From NCBI GenBank assembly GCA_964355495.1, contig CAYHES010000179.1, positions 1 through 5,337 of the forward strand: a stretch of 5,337 nucleotides of DNA, written 5' to 3'. Made by a program: the position numbers and the translations under genes. Below the pieces are notes generated by a model. The model was given only the letters and a program-made list of their open reading frames with translations, was not told where the DNA came from and did no database searches. Origin of the DNA: UBA6901 sp964355495 (GTDB taxonomy: Bacteria; Pseudomonadota; Gammaproteobacteria; Acidiferrobacterales; UBA6901). This document shows, piece by piece, positions 1-5,337 of the stretch; the first letter of the stretch is position 1; every line of letters starts with the position of its first letter.

Positions 1-369
1 TTCTCGATGGCGAACGCCGGCCTGCCCGGCACGTCCGGATTTGTCGGCGAGTTCCTGGTGATACTCGGCGCCTTCCAGGCGAATTTCTGGATCGCGTTCC
101 TGGCCGCCACCACGCTCATCTTCGGCGCCGCCTATTCGCTGTGGATGTACAAGCGCGTGATTTTCGGCGGCGTGCAGAACGCCGCGGTGGAGAAACTCGA
201 TGACGTCAACCGGCGCGAAGTGCTGTTCCTCACGCTGCTGGCGATCGCCGTGCTCGCCATGGGCGTCTGGCCGGCACCGCTGCTGGACGTGATGCATGTT
301 TCGGTCGACGAGCTGCTCCGCCAGGTGGGCGCGACCAAGATCGACGCGCTGACCGCAATTGTTCGCTGA
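1..369 (+). CDS. nuoM: NADH-quinone oxidoreductase subunit M, C-terminal part (5' end outside window)
   Basis: This is the last 122 codons of NuoM, one of the three antiporter-like membrane subunits of complex I, which couples NADH oxidation by quinone to proton translocation across the inner membrane. Frame 1 is open from the window edge to TGA at 367-369. It opens with the signature of a late transmembrane helix, SMANAGLPGTSGFVGEF (residues 2-18 of the fragment). The glutamate in GEF (codon 17) aligns by eye with the proton-channel glutamate of E. coli NuoM (Glu407 in the family literature). Two further hydrophobic helices follow, roughly residues 27-48 (FWIAFLAATT onward) and 73-95 (LFLTLLAIAV onward), then a short polar tail. 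The ATG at position 7 lies inside the conserved helix and is not a start. The nuoN start follows 10 bases after the stop, as expected in a nuo operon. No frameshift or damage is visible. NuoL and MrpD relatives share this fold, but the position immediately before nuoN and the motif favour NuoM. Confidence 0.95.
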   Translation, partial: FSMANAGLPGTSGFVGEFLVILGAFQANFWIAFLAATTLIFGAAYSLWMYKRVIFGGVQNAAVEKLDDVNRREVLFLTLLAIAVLAMGVWPAPLLDVMHVSVDELLRQVGATKIDALTAIVR

Positions 370-370
370 C

Positions 371-378
371 AGGAAGAG
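371..378 (+). promoter_or_regulatory. Ribosome binding site of nuoN
   Basis: AGGAAGAG lies in the 10-base gap between the nuoM stop and nuoN. It is 1-5 bases before the ATG at 380 (5 bases counted from AGGA) and 7 bases before the ATG at 386. It supports one of these two starts and argues against the in-frame TTG at 359, which lies upstream of the site and overlaps nuoM. Confidence 0.6.
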
Positions 379-379
379 C

Positions 380-1828
380 ATGGACATGAACCCGTTTCTG
401 AACAGTCTCACGCCCGCGTTGCCGGAGATCTTCGTGTTCTCCATGGCCTGCGTGATTCTCCTGGCCGATGCGTTTCTGCCGGTGCAGCGTCGCTTCATCA
501 GTTGCGGGTTGGCGCTGATCACGCTGGCCGGTGCCGCCATCCTCACCCTCAAGGGTTACGGTGCGGGCGGCGTCGCCTTCAACGGCATGTTCGTCGGCGA
601 TGTGCTGGCCGACACCCTGAAACTCGCTATCTACCTGGTCGTGTTTTTCGTGCTGATCTACTCGCGCGATTATTTGCACGGCCGCGGCATGTACAAGGGC
701 GAATATTTCGTGCTGGCGCTGTTCGCGGTCACCGGCATGATGGTCATGGCGTCGGCGGGACACTTTCTGACGCTTTATCTCGGCCTCGAACTGCTCAGCC
801 TGAGCCTGTACGCCATGGTGGCGTTCCGGCGCGACTCGGCACCGGCCACGGAAGCGGCGATGAAGTACTTCGTGCTCGGTGCGCTCGCCTCCGGCATGCT
901 GCTGTACGGCATGTCCATGCTGTATGGCGCCACCGGCAGCCTCGAGATCAGCGTGGTGCGCAAGGCGATCGCCGGCATGGCGCCGGACAACATGATCCTG
1001 ATCTTCGGTCTGGTGTTCGTGATTGTCGGTCTGGCGTTCAAGCTCGGCGTGGCGCCGTTTCACATGTGGGCGCCGGATGTGTATCACGGTGCGCCGACGG
1101 CTGTCACCGTGTTCCTGGGAACCGCGCCCAAGCTCGCGGCATTCGCCATGCTCATGCGCCTGCTGGTCGGCGGACTCGAAGGGCTGGCCCCGCACTGGCA
1201 GCAGATGCTGGTGATCATGGCGATCCTGTCGCTGGCCACCGGCAACATCATTGCCATCGCCCAGACCAACATCAAGCGCATGCTCGCGTATTCGACCATT
1301 GCACACATGGGTTTCTTTCTGCTCGGCATGCTCGCCGCCGGCCCGAATGGCTACGCGTCGGCGCTGTTCTACATGCTGATCTACGTGGCCATGAGCCTCG
1401 GCGCCTTCGGCATGGTCATGCTGCTGTCGCGCCAGGGTTTCGAGGCCGACAGCCTCGATGACTTCAAGGGCCTCAACCAGCGCAGTCCGTGGTTTGCCTT
1501 TCTCATGCTGCTGCTCATGTTTTCCATGGCCGGCGTGCCGCCGACCGCCGGCTTCTACGCCAAGCTGCTGGTCCTCCAGGCGGTTATCGACGCCGGTTTC
1601 CTGTGGCTGGCGGCGGTGGCAGTACTGTTCTCGGTGATCGGGGCCTTCTATTACCTGCGGGTCGTGAAGCTCATGTATTTCGACAAGCCGGCGGACAGCG
1701 CGCCGTTTCAGGCCGGCGCCGACATGCGCGCACTGCTGAGTGTGAACGCCCTGGCGCTGCTTCTTGTTACCCCCTGGATCGGTACGCTGATGGACTTTTG
1801 TACGCGCGCGATTCGCGCCCTCGGCTGA
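380..1828 (+). CDS. nuoN: NADH-quinone oxidoreductase subunit N
   Basis: NuoN is an antiporter-like inner-membrane subunit of complex I that forms one of its proton channels. The protein is 482 residues from this ATG, close to the roughly 485 of E. coli NuoN, and is almost entirely hydrophobic helices (about 14 expected). The residues required in the family are present at matching spacing: Glu137 in YLGLELLSLSLYAM, Lys162 in AAMKYFVLGA, Lys221 in LAFKLGVAPFHMWAPDVYHG, Lys251 in GTAPKLAAF and Lys395 in GFYAKLLVL. These correspond to E. coli Glu133, Lys158, Lys217, Lys247 and Lys395. The Proton_antipo_M domain spans about residues 115-415. The start is ATG 380 (MDMNPF). ATG 386 is equally compatible with the ribosome binding site and would shorten the protein by two residues. 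The gene is translationally close-coupled to nuoM and appears to be the last nuo gene, since a tRNA follows. No terminator is obvious after its TGA. The reading frame is intact. Confidence 0.97.
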   Translation: MDMNPFLNSLTPALPEIFVFSMACVILLADAFLPVQRRFISCGLALITLAGAAILTLKGYGAGGVAFNGMFVGDVLADTLKLAIYLVVFFVLIYSRDYLHGRGMYKGEYFVLALFAVTGMMVMASAGHFLTLYLGLELLSLSLYAMVAFRRDSAPATEAAMKYFVLGALASGMLLYGMSMLYGATGSLEISVVRKAIAGMAPDNMILIFGLVFVIVGLAFKLGVAPFHMWAPDVYHGAPTAVTVFLGTAPKLAAFAMLMRLLVGGLEGLAPHWQQMLVIMAILSLATGNIIAIAQTNIKRMLAYSTIAHMGFFLLGMLAAGPNGYASALFYMLIYVAMSLGAFGMVMLLSRQGFEADSLDDFKGLNQRSPWFAFLMLLLMFSMAGVPPTAGFYAKLLVLQAVIDAGFLWLAAVAVLFSVIGAFYYLRVVKLMYFDKPADSAPFQAGADMRALLSVNALALLLVTPWIGTLMDFCTRAIRALG

Positions 1829-1869
1829 AGCATCTCCGTGGTTTTCCCTGCTAACTTCCTGATTCGGCC

Positions 1870-1898
1870 TTGAAATCCGGGTGAGCACTCTGTACACT
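1870..1898 (+). promoter_or_regulatory. Putative sigma70-type promoter for the tRNA-fMet / rimP-nusA-infB operon
   Basis: TTGAAA at 1870-1875 (5 of 6 to the -35 consensus) and TACACT at 1893-1898 (4 of 6 to the -10 consensus) are separated by exactly 17 bases. Transcription would begin near 1904-1906, leaving a 5' leader of only about five to seven bases before the mature tRNA at 1911. The bases between the -10 and the start, GCGCCGC (1899-1905), form a GC-rich discriminator, the hallmark of stable-RNA promoters under ppGpp/DksA stringent control. No A-rich UP element is evident upstream. The position, about 40 bases after the nuoN stop and just before the tRNA, is where this operon's promoter lies in E. 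coli. Activity is inferred from sequence only. Confidence 0.72.
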
Positions 1899-1910
1899 GC
1901 GCCGCTCTGT

Positions 1911-1987
<77 letters not shown>

Positions 1988-1999
1988 ATATTTCATACC

Positions 2000-2019
2000 G
2001 CTCCGCCTGCGGGCGGGGC
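2000..2019 (+). other. GC-rich hairpin just downstream of the tRNA
   Basis: Bases 2000-2007 (GCTCCGCC) pair with 2012-2019 (GGCGGGGC) as eight consecutive pairs, including one T·G, around a four-base loop TGCG. It begins 12 bases after the tRNA CCA and is preceded by the AU-rich stretch 1988-1996. It lacks a clean T-run on its 3' side (AGTTTGGTT follows), so it is a poor intrinsic terminator. It more likely stabilises or guides processing of the tRNA-mRNA transcript, with the AU-rich gap as a possible RNase E-type cleavage zone. That role is inference. Confidence 0.5.
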
Positions 2020-2089
2020 AGTTTGGTTGCCGGGACAGCGGTTTTGTGTTAAAAGACCAGCAGTTAGAAGGTGAAAGAGGGTGTTTGGG

Positions 2090-2112
2090 AAGTGGGCCGC
2101 GTGCCCACTTTT
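2090..2112 (+). terminator. Attenuator-like intrinsic terminator hairpin ahead of rimP
   Basis: AAGTGGGC (2090-2097) and GCCCACTT (2103-2110) are perfect inverted repeats of eight pairs with a five-base loop CGCGT. TTTT covers 2109-2112, overlapping the end of the stem, and a second T cluster follows at 2116-2118. G2088 and G2089 could add two G·T pairs against T2111 and T2112. The T-run is short, so termination is probably partial. The hairpin ends 18-20 bases before the rimP ATG and within the tRNA-rimP transcript, so it would act as a leader attenuator that sets read-through into rimP-nusA-infB. Because NusA stimulates hairpin-dependent pausing and termination, it offers a plausible autoregulatory site. 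That is inference. Confidence 0.65.
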
Positions 2113-2120
2113 GCGTTTCT

Positions 2121-2129
2121 GGGGCTGGA
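2121..2129 (+). promoter_or_regulatory. Ribosome binding site region of rimP
   Basis: GGGGCTGGA precedes two adjacent in-frame ATG codons at 2130 and 2133. The GGGG block is 5 bases from the first and 8 from the second. The second spacing is closer to ideal, so the start is uncertain by one codon. The site lies directly behind the attenuator hairpin. Confidence 0.45.
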
Positions 2130-2588
2130 ATGATGCGCGTTACGGTGGCCGGTCTGCACAAGATGTTCGAGCCTGGCATTCAGGCCCTGGGCTTTGAGCT
2201 GGTGGACGTGGAGTATGCAGCGGACGGCGGGCGCAATGTGTTGCGCATCTATATAGACCGCCCGGCCGGCATCACGGTCGATGATTGCGCGAAGGTCAGC
2301 CGCCAGGTGAGCGCGGTGCTGGACGTGGAGGACCCGATTCCCGAGGGCTACACGCTCGAGGTGTCGTCGCCGGGCCTCGACCGGCCGCTGGTAAAACGTG
2401 CGGATTTTGAACGGTTTTCCGGACGAGAGGTCAAGGTGCGCATGCGCGATGCGGTGTCGGGGCGCAGGAATTTCAAAGGCACGCTCGAGGGCGTGGAAGG
2501 CGATGCGATCGTGGTACAGGTGGACCAGGAGCGGTTCAGCCTGCCGATCGCAAGAATAGAACGGGCGCGGCTGGTGCCGCAGTTGTGA
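2130..2588 (+). CDS. rimP: Ribosome maturation factor RimP
   Basis: RimP is a cytoplasmic protein that binds the free 30S subunit and is needed for its late maturation. The product is 152 residues (151 from the ATG at 2133), matching the roughly 150 of E. coli RimP. The N-terminal alpha/beta domain shows LGFELVDVEY (about 20-29), LRIYID (about 38-43) and the strongly conserved TVDDCAKVSRQVSAVLDVED (49-68). The family signature LEVSSPGLDRPL is at 76-87. The C-terminal SH3-like domain covers about 95-152 and ends LVPQL, as in relatives. The in-frame GTG at 2046 was not used because it lies before the leader hairpin and lacks family support. Its TGA is followed after 18 bases by the nusA start, a standard rimP-nusA pairing. 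The gene is intact and likely depends on the promoter near 1870-1898 and read-through of the 2090-2112 hairpin. Confidence 0.96.
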   Translation: MMRVTVAGLHKMFEPGIQALGFELVDVEYAADGGRNVLRIYIDRPAGITVDDCAKVSRQVSAVLDVEDPIPEGYTLEVSSPGLDRPLVKRADFERFSGREVKVRMRDAVSGRRNFKGTLEGVEGDAIVVQVDQERFSLPIARIERARLVPQL

Positions 2589-2597
2589 GTGGGTGCT

Positions 2598-2603
2598 GGA
2601 GGG
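2598..2603 (+). promoter_or_regulatory. Shine-Dalgarno of nusA
   Basis: GGAGGG is an almost perfect anti-16S complement placed 3-4 bases before the ATG at 2607. The spacing is slightly short. It decides the start against the in-frame GTG at 2589, which lies upstream of the site. Confidence 0.7.
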
Positions 2604-2606
2604 TAC

Positions 2607-4106
2607 ATGGGTAACGAGATTCTGATGGTTGTGGATGCGGTGTCGCGCGAGAAAGGCGTGGAGCGTGAAGTCATTTTCGCGGCGCTCGAAGCGGCGCTCG
2701 CCACCGCCACGCGCAAGCGCCACAAGGAAGACATCGATGTGCGCGTCGCCATCCACCGCGACACCGGCGAATACGATACCTTCCGCCGCTGGGAAGTGCT
2801 GGACGACGAGTCCGAGTCATTCGAGTTTACGTCACGCCAGATCCTGCTGAGCTACGCGCGCCAGAAGCATCCCGAAATCCAGATCGGCGAGTTCGTGGAA
2901 GAACCGATCGCCGCGGTCGAGTTCGGACGCATTGCCGCGCAGGCCGCCAAGCAGGTGATCGTGCAGAAGGTGCGCGAGGCCGAGCGCGAGCAGACCGTCA
3001 ACCAGTACAAGGAACGCAAGGGCACGCTGATCACCGGCGTGGTCAAGCGCATGGAGCGCGGTGAGGTGATTGTCGACCTCGGCAGCGCCGAGGCGCTGCT
3101 GCCGAAGACCGCCATGATCCCGCACGAGGGCCTGCGCCCCGGCGACCGCATCCGCGCCTATCTCGAAGACGTGTATTCCACGCCGCGCGGACCGCAGCTG
3201 TTCCTGTCGCGCAACGCGCCGCAACTGCTGATCGAGCTGTTCAAGCTCGAGGTGCCGGAGGCCGGCGACAACCTCATCCTTATACACGGCGCCGCGCGCG
3301 ATCCCGGCCTGCGCGCCAAGATCGCCGTGAGTTCCAAGGACCCGCGCATCGATCCGATCGGGGCGTGTGTCGGCATGCGCGGCATGCGCGTGCAGAGCGT
3401 CTCCAACGAACTCGCCGGCGAGCGCGTGGACATCATTCATTTCTCGCCGGACCCGGCGCAGTTCGTGATCAACGCCCTGGCCCCGGCCGAGGTGAAGTCG
3501 ATCATGGTGGATGAAGAGCTGCACAGCATGGACGTGATCGTGGACGAAACGCAGCTCTCGCAGGCCATCGGCCGCGGCGGGCAGAACGTGCGCCTCGCCT
3601 CCGAGCTGACCGGCTGGGAGATCAACATCATGACCGAGCAGGCCGCCGACGAGAAGGGCGCGAACGAGGCGTCCAGCAACAAGCAGATGTTCATTGATCT
3701 GCTCGGCGTGGACGAGGCCGTGGCCGAGGTCCTGGTGCGCGAGGGCTTTACCAGCCTCGACGAGGTCGCATACGTGCCCAAGCAGGAGATGCTGGGGGTC
3801 GAGGAATTTGACGAGGATCTGGTCGAGCAGTTGCGCAGTCGCGCGCGCGACGTGTTGCTGACCAAGGCGATTGCACTGGAGGAGAAGATCGATATGGCCG
3901 AGCCGTCCAAGGACCTGCTGGAGATGGAAGGAATGGACGAGCACACCGCGCGCGTGCTCGCCAGCCACGGTATCAAGACCATGGAAGAACTGGCCGAGCA
4001 GGCGGTCGATGAGCTGCTCGAGATCGAAGGCATCGACGAAGATCGTGCCAAGCAGCTCATCATGACGGCGCGCGCGCCGTGGTTCGCCAACGAGTCCCAG
4101 AACTGA
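2607..4106 (+). CDS. nusA: Transcription termination/antitermination protein NusA
   Basis: NusA binds RNA polymerase and nascent RNA, enhances pausing and intrinsic termination, and takes part in rRNA antitermination. The product is 499 residues, close to the 495 of E. coli. In order: an RNA-polymerase-binding N-terminal domain (about 1-125, opening MGNEILMVVDAVSREKGVER, with DTFRRW near 57-62 and KQVIVQKVREAE at 115-126); an S1 domain (about 135-200, TGVVKRMERGEVIVDLG); KH1 (about 205-280, with RIDPIGACVGMRGMRVQSV at 247-265); and KH2 (about 281-345, with the IGRGGQNVRLAS loop at 321-332). Two homologous acidic repeats follow, AR1 (about 360-424) and AR2 (about 433-494). Each repeat starts LLxxxGxxE-like and ends in an arginine-rich helix. 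In E. coli, AR1 contacts lambda N, and AR2 contacts the RNA polymerase alpha C-terminal domain and masks the RNA-binding face. Alphaproteobacterial and Gram-positive NusA differ or lack these repeats, which supports a beta/gammaproteobacterial origin. infB starts 31 bases after the stop. No defect is seen. Confidence 0.98.
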   Translation: MGNEILMVVDAVSREKGVEREVIFAALEAALATATRKRHKEDIDVRVAIHRDTGEYDTFRRWEVLDDESESFEFTSRQILLSYARQKHPEIQIGEFVEEPIAAVEFGRIAAQAAKQVIVQKVREAEREQTVNQYKERKGTLITGVVKRMERGEVIVDLGSAEALLPKTAMIPHEGLRPGDRIRAYLEDVYSTPRGPQLFLSRNAPQLLIELFKLEVPEAGDNLILIHGAARDPGLRAKIAVSSKDPRIDPIGACVGMRGMRVQSVSNELAGERVDIIHFSPDPAQFVINALAPAEVKSIMVDEELHSMDVIVDETQLSQAIGRGGQNVRLASELTGWEINIMTEQAADEKGANEASSNKQMFIDLLGVDEAVAEVLVREGFTSLDEVAYVPKQEMLGVEEFDEDLVEQLRSRARDVLLTKAIALEEKIDMAEPSKDLLEMEGMDEHTARVLASHGIKTMEELAEQAVDELLEIEGIDEDRAKQLIMTARAPWFANESQN

Positions 4107-4136
4107 AACGAACGCTGAGACGGGCAGAACGGATAT

Positions 4137-5337
4137 ATGGCTGAAACCACCATCAAGGCATTTGCCACGCAGATCGGCGTGCAGCCCGAGCGACTGCTCA
4201 CGCAGCTCGTGTCGGCCGGCGTGTCCGGCAAGGGCGTGGACGACTCGCTGACCGACGAGGAGAAAATGACCTTGCTCGGCTATCTGCGCACGCATCACGG
4301 TGGCGGCGAAGGTGGTACCACCAAGATCACGCTCAAGCAGAAATCGGTCAGCCAGATCAAGCAGGCGACGCGCACCGGTCCGGCGCGCACCGTGCAGGTG
4401 GAGGTGCGCAAGAAGCGCACGTTCGTCAAGCGCAGCACCATCGAGGAAGAGGTCGCCGCCGCCGAAGTCGAGGCGCAGGCACACCCGGAAACTGTCGAGG
4501 CCGAGGCCATCGTCGCGGAAGTACCGCACGTGCCGGAGATTGTGGTGCCGGAGGCGCGTCCGAGCGGACCCGTGGTCGTGCAGGCGCCGATCGGCGCCTC
4601 GGTGGCCGAGGAACGTGCACCGGCGGCGAAGCCGGGTGAAATCAAGCGCCCGAGCACGCCGCCCAAGCCGGGCGACAAGAAGAAGGGTGACTGGAAAGGC
4701 AAGCGCGGCGATCGTCAGGAGCTGCGCCTGTCGGATGCGCGCAAGGGCAGCGGCGGCGGAAAGCGTCGCGACCGGTTTGCACCGTCCAGCGCCACCGTTC
4801 AGACCAGCATGTCCGGCCAGCATGGCTTTGAGATGCCTGTCGAACGCGTCGTGCGCGAAGTGGCCTTGCCCGAGACGCTCACCGTTGCCGAACTGGCGCA
4901 GAAGATGTCGGTCAAATCGGTCGAGGTCATCAAGGTGCTCATGAAGCTCGGCATGATGGTGACCATCAACCAGGTGGTCGATCGCGACACCGCGACCATC
5001 GTGGTCGAAGAAATGGGCCACATCGCCAAGGCCGCGAAGGACGCCGGACCCGAGTCGCTGTTGGGCAGCGAGGCCGGCGTGTACGGCGAATCGGAGCCGC
5101 GCCCGCCGGTCGTGACTGTCATGGGCCACGTCGACCACGGCAAAACCTCATTGCTCGACTATATCCGTGAAGCCAAGGTGGCGAGCGGTGAGGCGGGCGG
5201 CATCACCCAGCATATCGGCGCGTATCACGTGGAGACGCCGCGCGGCGTGGTCACCTTCCTCGATACCCCCGGCCACCAGGCGTTCACCGCCATGCGCGCG
5301 CGCGGCGCCAAGGCCACCGACATCGTGATCCTGGTGG
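4137..5337 (+). CDS. infB: Translation initiation factor IF-2, N-terminal part (3' end outside window)
   Basis: IF2 is the GTPase that brings fMet-tRNA to the 30S P site and promotes subunit joining. The window holds 400 codons plus one base. In order: an IF2_N domain (about 1-52); the IF2-associated stretch around 62-99 ending VEVRKKRTFVKR (88-99); a variable linker (about 100-235), first Val/Pro/Glu-rich then Gly/Lys/Arg-rich; a second IF2_N domain (about 243-293, containing VIKVLMKLGMMVTINQVV); and the start of the G domain. The P-loop GHVDHGKT is at 330-337, the G2 threonine is Thr357 in GGITQHIGAY, and G3 DTPGH is at 376-380. The G4 motif (NKID), domain II and the C-terminal fMet-binding domain lie beyond the edge. 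The P-loop falls about 65-70 residues earlier than in E. coli because the long Ala/Glu/Lys/Arg helical region is absent. The ribosome binding site before ATG 4137 is weak (GGA, 3 bases upstream), so coupling to nusA may help translation. Confidence 0.98.
   Translation, partial: MAETTIKAFATQIGVQPERLLTQLVSAGVSGKGVDDSLTDEEKMTLLGYLRTHHGGGEGGTTKITLKQKSVSQIKQATRTGPARTVQVEVRKKRTFVKRSTIEEEVAAAEVEAQAHPETVEAEAIVAEVPHVPEIVVPEARPSGPVVVQAPIGASVAEERAPAAKPGEIKRPSTPPKPGDKKKGDWKGKRGDRQELRLSDARKGSGGGKRRDRFAPSSATVQTSMSGQHGFEMPVERVVREVALPETLTVAELAQKMSVKSVEVIKVLMKLGMMVTINQVVDRDTATIVVEEMGHIAKAAKDAGPESLLGSEAGVYGESEPRPPVVTVMGHVDHGKTSLLDYIREAKVASGEAGGITQHIGAYHVETPRGVVTFLDTPGHQAFTAMRARGAKATDIVILV

Larger units (their letters stand above)
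1988..2129 (+). promoter_or_regulatory. tRNA-to-rimP leader region (putative rimP leader / attenuator)
   Basis: These 142 bases between the tRNA CCA end and the rimP start contain no convincing gene. They open with the AU-rich stretch ATATTTCAT (1988-1996), followed by a strong GC hairpin (2000-2019), a weak imperfect stem (GGTTTT 2040-2045 with AAAA and CC in 2051-2058), a purine-rich run (2068-2091), and a terminator-like hairpin (2090-2112) that ends 18 bases before rimP. The layout matches what I recall of the rimP leader described from surveys of premature terminators in Gammaproteobacteria. That family match is from memory and untested. An in-frame GTG at 2046 would extend rimP upstream, but it would put the hairpin inside the coding region and adds residues not typical of RimP. 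Confidence 0.6.

Noticed and set aside
359..379. TTG at 359 as the nuoN start, overlapping nuoM by 11 bases
   Set aside because: The clear AGGAAGAG site at 371-378 lies downstream of this codon and serves the ATG at 380 or 386, which gives the usual NuoN length.
1829..1869. Terminator for the nuo operon
   Set aside because: No inverted repeat followed by a T-run is visible between the nuoN stop and the promoter. The short T-run near 1842 has no stem before it.
2046..2129. Extension of rimP to GTG 2046
   Set aside because: The extra 28 residues would be encoded by the leader and its terminator hairpin and do not resemble the RimP N-terminus. The ATG pair at 2130/2133 gives the family length.
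4515..4532. Possible internal start in infB: GCGGAAG then GTG at 4530, as for the short IF2 forms of E. coli
   Set aside because: The Shine-Dalgarno match is modest, and such matches are frequent by chance in this purine-rich linker. No independent support can be seen in the sequence.
2832..5138. 768-codon open frame on the - strand across nusA and infB
   Set aside because: It is antisense to two intact, highly conserved genes. Its His/Leu/Arg/Asp-rich low-complexity composition is what reverse reading of GC-rich codons yields. No family motif is visible.

Overview
This window reads as ordinary core chromosome from a GC-rich gammaproteobacterium. The gene order is nuoM-nuoN, then an initiator tRNA, then rimP-nusA-infB, all on the + strand. 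An initiator tRNA at the head of a rimP-nusA-infB operon is the E. coli metY arrangement. The proteins resemble E. coli homologues over their conserved cores, and the NusA has the two C-terminal acidic repeats typical of gammaproteobacteria. The nuo operon lying directly upstream fits lineages such as Chromatiales, Acidiferrobacterales or Xanthomonadales better than enterics. That placement is inference from memory and I could not search databases.

Layout: positions 1-369 hold the last 122 codons of nuoM and 380-1828 hold complete nuoN. These are the distal genes for membrane proton-pumping subunits of NADH:quinone oxidoreductase (complex I). The 82-base gap 1829-1910 has no visible terminator, but it contains a good sigma70-type promoter (TTGAAA, 17 bases, TACACT) with a GC-rich discriminator that points at the tRNA. 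Positions 1911-1987 hold a CCA-encoding initiator tRNA-fMet. The 142-base leader 1988-2129 has two perfect or near-perfect hairpins. The second is followed by a short T-run just ahead of rimP and looks like a leader attenuator. Then come rimP (2130-2588), nusA (2607-4106) and the first 400 codons of infB (4137 to the window edge).

The two halves are functionally separate. The first half is respiratory energy conversion. The second is a gene-expression operon: the initiator tRNA and IF2 act together in translation initiation, RimP matures the 30S subunit, and NusA controls transcription pausing, termination and antitermination. NusA can in principle act on its own operon leader.

I found no mobile element, CRISPR array, phage gene or unrecognised protein-coding gene, and no undescribed system. 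The points most worth checking are the U1/U72 mismatch in the initiator tRNA (in place of the usual C1/A72), the rimP leader attenuator, and the shortened, valine/proline/glutamate-rich linker in IF2.
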